Assembly: GCA_038244585.1 (NCBI GenBank)
Contig: JBBRTI010000007.1
Location: 1 to 28,294 of the forward strand
Reading direction: 5' to 3'
DNA length: 28,294 nt
Origin: UBA4664 sp038244585
Lineage (GTDB): Bacteria > Patescibacteriota > Saccharimonadia > UBA4664
Each line of letters begins with the position of its first letter. The first letter of the stretch is position 1. The position numbers and the translations under genes were made by a program. Below, piece by piece: positions 22,006-28,294 of the stretch. The notes below the pieces were generated by a model. It did not search any database. It saw only the letters and a list, made by a program, of their open reading frames with translations, and was not told the origin of the DNA.

Positions 22006-22032
22006 GGGCCCTACACAAGAAGTGCAGGGCCC
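22006..22032 (-). terminator. Hairpin terminator after the histidine-phosphatase-like gene
   Basis: GGGCCCTACAC with GTGCAGGGCCC: ten pairs and one mismatch around an AAGAA loop. On the minus strand it is followed by TTCGTTCT, a weak T-rich tract. It lies 19 bases past the stop. Confidence 0.75.
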
Positions 22033-22050
22033 TAGTGAGCTGAGATGGCT

Positions 22051-22575
22051 TTAGGCGGATTGGGAAATGTCGAGGAAGTGCTGTTCCTCTATTGCGGCGC
22101 GGCCGTTGATACGTCCGAGTTGGATGCGCAACGCGTGAACGCTGCCGTAGGGCGGGCCCATGATGCCGATTTTGACAGGCGGGCCGTCGTAATCTCGCAG
22201 AAGTTCGCCAAGATGGCTCCCGTTTTCGACCATCACGACGTGGTTGATGCCCTTGTTGAGCAAACTCCGTTGGACTTCTTGGATGTAATACTCGTTGAGC
22301 CGATAACGGAACACAGGCTCTATAGCTTCAATCCCGAGGGTAGCTGCAATGTTCCGGCTCGTCTGCTCATACGCCAATTGCGTACCGAGAAAGACGGCCA
22401 CCGGAGCACCAGCGGCATGGCGGCGAATAACCTCGCCGGCCGTACGTGCCTGGTCAAAACCGACATCCGTTAGCCGGCCAAATCTGATATACGAGTCGTA
22501 CTCTCCGGTCCGGACGTAGTAGACGACCAGGACTGGCCCCGGCGGGCGGGGCTTCTTGTTAAATATCCGCTTCAT
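22051..22575 (-). CDS. Histidine-phosphatase (phosphoglycerate-mutase-like) fold protein lacking catalytic histidines
   Basis: 174 aa from the ATG at 22575; the upstream in-frame ATG at 22644 lies over the promoter -35 and is rejected. VVYYVRTGEYDSY at 18-28 aligns with the RHGE active-site motif of the family, but His is Thr23. RLTDVGFDQARTAGEVI and LAYEQTSRNIAATLGIE follow the family pattern. The second catalytic position, normally His in GHxxHLxELL or similar, is ENGSHLGELL at 117-126 with Asn/Glu. Both catalytic His are therefore gone, and the arginine before QT is Tyr or Glu. It is probably a non-catalytic binding protein, an inference. Confidence 0.65.
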   Translation of the reverse strand: MKRIFNKKPRPPGPVLVVYYVRTGEYDSYIRFGRLTDVGFDQARTAGEVIRRHAAGAPVAVFLGTQLAYEQTSRNIAATLGIEAIEPVFRYRLNEYYIQEVQRSLLNKGINHVVMVENGSHLGELLRDYDGPPVKIGIMGPPYGSVHALRIQLGRINGRAAIEEQHFLDISQSA

Positions 22576-22615
22576 GATGGACCCTTCGTGGTCGATGGGA
22601 TGAAACTTGTGAAGT

Positions 22616-22644
22616 ATAATAACACGATTAGACGTATTTTTCAA
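22616..22644 (-). promoter_or_regulatory. Promoter of the histidine-phosphatase-like gene
   Basis: -35 TTGAAA (22644 to 22639), 17-base spacer, -10 TATTAT (22621 to 22616). The leader of about 34 bases ends in AAGGG ahead of the ATG at 22575. Confidence 0.72.
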
Positions 22645-22671
22645 TAGCTATGACTTTACGCGATGGGACTA

Positions 22672-22701
22672 CTAAAAAAGGACCCGAAGGTCCTTTTTTA
22701 G
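22672..22701 (-). terminator. Terminator after tuf
   Basis: CTAAAAAAGGACC with GGTCCTTTTTTAG, 13 perfect pairs and a CGAA loop, 16 bases beyond the tuf stop. T-run included in the stem. Confidence 0.92.
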
Positions 22702-22716
22702 AGACAGTAACCGAAG

Positions 22717-23898
22717 TTACTTGTTGATCTTGGTTACGACACCAGCGCCAACGGTACGGCCGCCTTCGCGGATAGCGAAGCGCAAGCCTTCTTCCATGGC
22801 GATTGGGGCGATAAGCTCGACCTTCATCTTGATGGTGTCACCAGGCATGACCATCTCGACGCCCTCAGGCAGCGTGACGGCACCCGTGACATCCGTCGTG
22901 CGGATGTAGAACTGAGGCTTGTAGCCCTTGAAGAATGGGGTGTGGCGGCCGCCCTCATCCTTGCTCAGAACGTAGACTTCAGCGTCAAAGTCGGTGTGAG
23001 GCGTGACCGAACCGGGCTTAGCCAGAACCTGGCCGCGCTCGATGTCGGCGCGCTCAACACCGCGGAGCAGGGCTCCAACGTTGTCGCCGGCCTGAGCGTC
23101 CGGAAGGAGCTTCTTAAACATCTCAACGCCGGTAATCGTGGAGGTCTTGGTCGGGCGGATGCCGACAATCTCGACCGGGTCGTTAACCTTGATAACGCCC
23201 TGCTCGATACGACCGGTTGCAACCGTACCGCGGCCTTTGATCGAGAAAACGTCTTCGATTGGCATAAGGAACGGCTTGGAGATATCGCGGACCGGGTCCG
23301 GGAAGTAGTCGTCCATCGCCTTGACGAGTTCAAGGATCTTGGCTTCAGCGTCAGCGTCGCCTTCGACGGCCTTAAGGGCGGAGCCGCTGATGATCGGAGC
23401 GTTTTCGTCGAAGCCATTCTTGGCGAGCAGTTCGCGGATTTCCATTTCGACCAGCTCAGCGAGCTCTGGGTCAGCCATGTCCATCTTATTCATAAAGACC
23501 AGGACGGACGGGACACCGACCTGCTTGGCCAAAAGGATGTGCTCGCGAGTCTGAGGCATCGGGCCGTCGGCGGCCGATACGACCAGGATTGCGCCGTCAA
23601 TCTGAGCGGCACCGGTGATCATGTTCTTGATATAGTCGGCGTGTCCAGGCATGTCAACGTGGGCGTAGTGACGCTTCTCGCTCTCATACTCCTGGTGCGA
23701 GGTGGCGATGGTAATACCGCGCTGGCGCTCTTCAGGGGCTTTGTCAATCTGGTCGTAGTTGACGGCCTTGTTGATATCGGACGGGATATGTTTGGCCAAT
23801 ACCATTGTGATGGCCGCGGTTAAGGTTGTCTTACCGTGGTCGACGTGACCCATAGTACCGACGTTCAGGTGCGGTTTATTGCGTACGAACTCTGCCAT
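22717..23898 (-). CDS. tuf: Elongation factor Tu
   Basis: 393 aa, usual length. GTPase motifs: G1 GHVDHGKT (17-24), RGITIA (60-65), G3 DMPGH (82-86, Met where many have Cys), G4 NKMD (137-140), G5 SALK (173-176). The beta-barrel domains 2 and 3 include GRGTVATGRIE and the closing EGGRTVGAGVVTKI. It delivers aminoacyl-tRNA to the ribosome as a GTP complex. AAGGAG lies five bases before the ATG. The gene is a single unit with its own promoter and terminator, not attached to fusA or rpsJ as in the classical str operon. Confidence 0.99.
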   Translation of the reverse strand: MAEFVRNKPHLNVGTMGHVDHGKTTLTAAITMVLAKHIPSDINKAVNYDQIDKAPEERQRGITIATSHQEYESEKRHYAHVDMPGHADYIKNMITGAAQIDGAILVVSAADGPMPQTREHILLAKQVGVPSVLVFMNKMDMADPELAELVEMEIRELLAKNGFDENAPIISGSALKAVEGDADAEAKILELVKAMDDYFPDPVRDISKPFLMPIEDVFSIKGRGTVATGRIEQGVIKVNDPVEIVGIRPTKTSTITGVEMFKKLLPDAQAGDNVGALLRGVERADIERGQVLAKPGSVTPHTDFDAEVYVLSKDEGGRHTPFFKGYKPQFYIRTTDVTGAVTLPEGVEMVMPGDTIKMKVELIAPIAMEEGLRFAIREGGRTVGAGVVTKINK

Positions 23899-24051
23899 GT
23901 GTGCTCCTTTGTTAGTTCTATTCCAGATGGATAATGTGGCGGTGAGCCATATTGCGGCTCATGCCTTGAGGCGCCGCATCAGCTATCTGCCATAGAACCG
24001 GATAGTTTAATTTATTTCCGTGGGCAATAAAAAAATATCGTCCGCTCGGAC
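23899..24051 (-). promoter_or_regulatory. Long 5' leader of tuf
   Basis: About 150 bases. It opens with a short GTCC/GGAC hairpin followed a few bases later by seven Ts, then a GAGCC/GGCTC hairpin about 40 bases before the ribosome-binding site. The first could act as an early pause or attenuator or merely cap the 5' end. No known leader class is recognised. Confidence 0.4.
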
Positions 24052-24057
24052 TTACGT

Positions 24058-24087
24058 ATTATAGGCAAACTTAGGCCGAATTGTAAA
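24058..24087 (-). promoter_or_regulatory. Promoter of tuf
   Basis: -35 TTTACA (24087 to 24082), 18-base spacer, -10 TATAAT (24063 to 24058). Start near 24051 leaves a leader of about 150 bases. Confidence 0.88.
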
Positions 24088-24101
24088 GAGCTGTGGCCAA
24101 C

Positions 24102-24134
24102 AAAAAAGAAGCCCTCAGCCATAACGGCTGGGGG
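24102..24134 (-). terminator. Terminator of the candidate structured RNA
   Basis: CCCCCAGCC with GGCTGAGGG (minus strand): eight pairs and one mismatch, GTTAT loop, followed by CTTCTTTTTT. It sits just upstream of the tuf promoter. Confidence 0.88.
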
Positions 24135-24583
24135 TGATATTGGGCACCGGACGGCGGCTCTCTCTGATGGTCAATTCAGATCTGCGCAGAGGGAAGGGGG
24201 GTTCCCAACCGCGCGCGACCGCCGTCCGGCAGTCTAGGGTGACCCTCCGGTCGTAAACCGGGGGGAATGATGGATGCGGGACGAACCAGCAGATAGGGCC
24301 AGGGGGCAGCCTTCAGGAGAAAGGCTGCAATGCCACTCATCTGTATTCTGATCCGTCCCGCATCGCACCGCTCCCGCGGAGCAACGAGTGTGTGCGAGTT
24401 ACAGCTCGCACAGCTACCCGGCTCACGCAGGATACCGACCTCTGGAGAGGCCGGAAGCGGGCGTGATGCGCTCTTGGTATGAGACAAGAGCGTACGACGA
24501 TCCGCAGGACACCGCCAATGCAATCTCTCTGGATTACAATTATTGGCGGCAGGTAAAAGAACGGTCTGCCAGAGGCGAGACGT
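24102..24583 (-). ncRNA. Candidate structured non-coding RNA between fusA and tuf, about 480 nt
   Basis: No convincing gene lies here, but there is a promoter at one end and a terminator at the other on the minus strand. Perfect or near-perfect helices (plus-strand positions) are: 24512-24519/24542-24549 (8 pairs), 24470-24476/24485-24491 (7), 24435-24442/24447-24454 (8 with one G-U), 24391-24398/24405-24412 (8), 24273-24283/24354-24364 (11) enclosing 24290-24294/24339-24343 (5) and 24306-24313/24321-24328 (8), and 24147-24157/24219-24229 (11). I looked for tmRNA (tRNA-like ends, tag ORF), RNase P (GAAAGTCC, ACAGAA blocks), SRP RNA (GGAAG...AGCAGCC) and 6S features and found none convincing. 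Confidence 0.68.
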
Positions 24584-24589
24584 GAAATC

Positions 24590-24618
24590 AGTGTAATTGG
24601 TACTCAAAACTCTTGCAA
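24590..24618 (-). promoter_or_regulatory. Promoter of the candidate structured RNA
   Basis: -35 TTGCAA (24618 to 24613), 17-base spacer, -10 TACACT (24595 to 24590). Start expected near 24583. It lies after the fusA terminator, so the RNA is an independent unit. Confidence 0.6.
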
Positions 24619-24642
24619 GCATAAGTAATATTAAATATAAAA

Positions 24643-24660
24643 AACCCGCCGAAGCGGGTT
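24643..24660 (-). terminator. Terminator after fusA
   Basis: AACCCGC with GCGGGTT (seven pairs) and a four-base loop, followed on the minus strand by a T-rich tract (TTTTATATTT). It lies about 20 bases past the fusA stop. Confidence 0.88.
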
Positions 24661-24681
24661 AATTAATTTATCGGATTCGGG

Positions 24682-26763
<2,082 letters not shown>

Positions 26764-26833
26764 GGTTGGTTATTGATTCCTCTTGTATTAAACGGCGCAA
26801 AAATAAACAGCGCCGAGCGCACTGATTGGTCAT

Positions 26834-26862
26834 ATCATAGCTGGTTTAGACTGCCGATACAA
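26834..26862 (-). promoter_or_regulatory. Probable promoter of fusA
   Basis: -35 TTGTAT (26862 to 26857), 17-base spacer, -10 TATGAT (26839 to 26834). The ~63-base leader has a CGGCGC/GCGCCG hairpin with an 11-base loop before GAGGA. The -35 is only a half match. Confidence 0.5.
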
Positions 26863-26894
26863 GTCGCACCCTACGCTGGAGCGCGATACATATA

Positions 26895-26923
26895 TTGACA
26901 ATGTACAATTGTAGTGGTATAGT
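26895..26923 (+). promoter_or_regulatory. Promoter of the small HTH gene with a palindrome in the spacer
   Basis: -35 TTGACA (26895-26900), 17-base spacer, -10 TATAGT (26918-26923) preceded by TGG. The spacer holds the 8-base palindrome ACAATTGT (26906-26913), a possible operator, for example for autoregulation. Confidence 0.82.
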
Positions 26924-26937
26924 TTGGTCGAACAATC

Positions 26938-27012
26938 CCGGGTTATCAACCGATACCCGGACCTTCGTTCGTCCTTTACTCAGTCTTGATACCGCTTGTC
27001 GGTAGCTCCGAC
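26938..27012 (+). promoter_or_regulatory. Structured leader of the HTH gene
   Basis: About 100 bases lie between the start site and the ATG. CCGGGT-t-ATC pairs with GAT-ACCCGG (26938-26960), and GTCGG with CCGAC (26998-27012), followed by TTTTAG just before the ribosome-binding site. The second hairpin could mask or time access to AGAAAGG. Confidence 0.45.
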
Positions 27013-27028
27013 TTTTAGAAAGGTAATA

Positions 27029-27220
27029 ATGAGTAAAAAGCCGATTGACACTGAGCTCAAGCTCCTCACGGCTGCCGAGGTTGCGGCCGTGCTGCGCGTA
27101 TCCAAGATGACCGTCTACCGTTTCGTGCATGACGGCACCATCAGGTCGATGCGCGTCGGACGAAGTTTCCGCATCCCGGAGGCAGCCTTCCGCGACTATC
27201 TCAAGCGAATCGGACTGTAA
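27029..27220 (+). CDS. Small excisionase/MerR-type helix-turn-helix protein
   Basis: 63 aa from the ATG at 27029; AGAAAGG ends five bases ahead, so an upstream in-frame ATG at 26996 is not used. LLTAAEVAAVLRVSKMTVYRFVHDG (12-36) is a helix-turn-helix, and TIRSMRVGRSFRIPEAAFRDYL the wing, typical of the HTH_17 or excisionase-like single-domain family. Such small proteins act as DNA-architectural or developmental regulators (BldC is an actinobacterial example) as well as phage excisionases. It has a strong promoter and terminator and no phage genes nearby, so a cellular regulator is more likely. Confidence 0.85.
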   Translation: MSKKPIDTELKLLTAAEVAAVLRVSKMTVYRFVHDGTIRSMRVGRSFRIPEAAFRDYLKRIGL

Positions 27221-27230
27221 ACCGCCCCAT

Positions 27231-27264
27231 ACTCCGCTGCCATCCAGGTAGCGGAGTCTTTTTT
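27231..27264 (+). terminator. Terminator after the HTH gene
   Basis: ACTCCGCTGCC with GGTAGCGGAGT: eleven pairs including one G-U, five-base loop, followed by CTTTTTT. Confidence 0.93.
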
Positions 27265-27275
27265 GCCATATTTGC

Positions 27276-27304
27276 TTGACTTTTCTCACAATGTAATGTG
27301 TAAT
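27276..27304 (+). promoter_or_regulatory. Orphan promoter pointing into the IS element
   Basis: -35 TTGACT (27276-27281), 17-base spacer, -10 TGTAAT (27299-27304). Transcription would begin near 27311 and enter the IS antisense to its transposase gene after ~15 bases. No gene follows on this strand. Confidence 0.65.
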
Positions 27305-27324
27305 TGGCAAGTATCTTTCTCCCT

Positions 27325-27349
27325 AAATTCACCCCCGAAGTGCAACTTT
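27325..27349. repeat. Terminal inverted repeat of the IS30-like element (one end)
   Basis: The segment CACCCCCGAAGTGCAACTTT and flanking AAATT match the usual IS30-family end (AAATTCA...GAAGTGCAAC). It overlaps the last codons and stop of the transposase gene. The partner repeat is outside the window. Confidence 0.65.
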
Positions 27350-28294
27350 CACTTTCGTAATGTGGTTGCCGTTTGCCGTCAGTAAATCATTTTCATTCAT
27401 CACTTGTAAAGCGGATTTATACCCCAGGATTTTCCTGGGTTTGTTTTTTAGTAGAGCAATTATTCTCGTCAATCGTTGGTGGCTAACCTCGGCCAGATCC
27501 ATACCCTTGGGTAAGTATCGTCGAATCATCTTGTTGGCGTTCTCAACCCCACCTTTCTGCCAGCTCGAATACGGGTCACAGAAGTAAGCCGGGACAGCCA
27601 GGCGCTTGTGCCAGCGGTTCTCGAGGCCATTGTCGAGAGTCAGGCTGCTCATCTTTGTAACACCCCGACGAATACCGGTGACAGCTCCATTGAAGCTGGC
27701 TGGCCGTAGGTTTGGGATCTTCCGGGCCGCAATGTAGCGGGCCTTGCGCTCTACCACAACGGCGAGAGAAGCTGTGCTCCCAGTCTTCTTGCCACTAACC
27801 ACCGTGTCACCTTCCCAATGGCCATATTCGGTGCGGTCATTGGCGCCGGCTGGACGTTCAAGGTAGCTCACCCTATCTGGAATCATATGTTTTTCGGCTT
27901 TGGGTTTTCGTTTCTTTCCGGTGTGGCGCTGCGAATAAAGGTACCGACAATACGCTTGGCCCCATTCCGAATACAGCCACTCGTAGATGGTGGTTTTGCT
28001 CGCGTAGAAGGACGCGTGTTCTTGCTTCATGGCCCCCGCGATTTCGTCTGGGTTCCAGCGCCACTTCAGGCGCTGGATGACATACGCTCGGAGTTCGTCG
28101 TGTTCCTGGATCTTTTTCCCGTCGTATGACGCGTACAACCGCCGGATGTAGGCTTTGTGGTCGGCAGAAGTAGCCTCGTACTGCTCGGGATTGGTGACCG
28201 GGATCTCCCCTCGTTTGCGTTTATTTCTCAGAATCTCCCGGCCCACTGTGGATTTGTGACGTCCAATGATCCGGCCGATTTCCGCTTCGTCCAC
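27329..28294 (-). CDS. IS30-family transposase, N-terminus cut by window edge
   Basis: 321 residues visible, open at the right edge; the first codon here is an internal GTG. An N-terminal HTH (AEIGRIIGRHKSTVGREILRN) precedes the DDE core: EYGHWEGDTVVSG with Asp163, SLTLDNGLEN with Asp221, and SSWQKGGVENANKMIRRYLPKG with Glu251, the IS30 signature. It cuts and joins DNA during transposition; IS30 elements form intermediate circles. No frameshift or stop is seen in the part present, so it may be active. The stop lies inside the terminal repeat. Confidence 0.96.
   Translation of the reverse strand: MDEAEIGRIIGRHKSTVGREILRNKRKRGEIPVTNPEQYEATSADHKAYIRRLYASYDGKKIQEHDELRAYVIQRLKWRWNPDEIAGAMKQEHASFYASKTTIYEWLYSEWGQAYCRYLYSQRHTGKKRKPKAEKHMIPDRVSYLERPAGANDRTEYGHWEGDTVVSGKKTGSTASLAVVVERKARYIAARKIPNLRPASFNGAVTGIRRGVTKMSSLTLDNGLENRWHKRLAVPAYFCDPYSSWQKGGVENANKMIRRYLPKGMDLAEVSHQRLTRIIALLKNKPRKILGYKSALQVMNENDLLTANGNHITKVKVALRG

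Larger units (their letters stand above)
27325..28294 (-). mobile_element. IS30-family insertion sequence, 3' end only
   Basis: Holds a DDE transposase and, at its left end, an IS30-like terminal repeat whose inner part runs into the transposase stop. The other end lies beyond the window. The exact boundary and target duplication cannot be set. Confidence 0.85.

Noticed and set aside
22576..22644. Longer form of the histidine-phosphatase-like protein
   Set aside because: Its ATG lies over the -35 box of the predicted promoter, so it would not be in the transcript.
22942..23823. A 293-codon open frame on the plus strand across tuf
   Set aside because: It is antisense to the well-identified EF-Tu and has no start signals or family features; a by-product of codon bias.
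24102..24583. tmRNA, RNase P RNA or SRP RNA as identity of the structured region
   Set aside because: No tRNA-like ends with TTCGAxTCC or tag ORF ending in ALAA, no RNase P GAAAGTCC and ACAGAA blocks, and no SRP GGAAG/AGCAGCC loop were found on either strand. A covariance search is still needed.
24176..24622. 148-codon (minus) and 65-codon (24388-24585, plus) frames over the structured RNA
   Set aside because: The predicted peptides have no family features, and the region is better explained by paired helices; the longer frame also starts upstream of the promoter -10.
26846..27310. A 154-codon minus-strand frame across the HTH gene
   Set aside because: It runs through the HTH gene's promoter, leader and terminator in reverse and matches no family.

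Overview
The window looks like a chromosomal stretch of a Candidate Phyla Radiation (Patescibacteria) bacterium, most likely a saccharibacterium (TM7). The main reasons are a very compact ribosomal-protein cluster that goes directly from uS5 to uL15 with no uL30 (rpmD) gene, a zinc-type uS14, TGA used as an ordinary stop codon, and accessory genes of actinobacterial flavour. The DNA is above 50 % GC by eye. The phylum is inferred from gene content and was not confirmed by a search.

Layout, left to right. Positions 1-2215 hold, on the minus strand, the start of a DNA polymerase III delta-prime-like gene, an RluD-type pseudouridine synthase and a two-TM/RCK potassium-channel protein with an abnormal selectivity filter. 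Positions 2215-16124 are an almost gapless minus-strand run of translation genes: rplC-D-W-B, rpsS, rplV, rpsC, rplP, rpmC, rpsQ, rplN-X-E, rpsN-H, rplF-R, rpsE, rplO, secY, and then, from its own promoter, infA, rpmJ, rpsM-K-D, rpoA, rplQ-M, rpsI and a strong terminator. Many junctions share one base between stop and start (TAATG).

Positions 16125-22716 separate rplC from its usual neighbours rpsJ and tuf. They carry single-gene units: two small membrane proteins, a DJ-1/PfpI protein, RarA, several small unknown proteins, a DsbA-like protein with a CxxT site that starts on the stop codon of a micro-ORF, a mycothiol-dependent maleylpyruvate-isomerase-like protein, rpsJ alone, and a phosphoglycerate-mutase-like protein that has lost its catalytic histidines. 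Positions 22717-26763 hold tuf and fusA, each alone, with about 480 bases between them that look like a separately transcribed, highly structured RNA. Positions 26895-28294 hold a small HTH regulator with a structured leader, an orphan promoter and the 3' end of an IS30-family element.

The main points for a second look are: (1) the structured RNA between fusA and tuf, with its own promoter and terminator and no recognised family; (2) an EF-G whose G4 motif reads NKIN and whose G5 SAxK motif is gone, which bears on nucleotide specificity; (3) a repeated promoter arrangement in which the -10 box ends exactly six bases before an ATG, implying leaderless mRNAs for at least five genes, while ribosomal and elongation-factor genes mostly use Shine-Dalgarno sites; (4) a K+ channel with GFD in place of GYG; (5) a promoter apparently cut off from its gene by an IS30 insertion.
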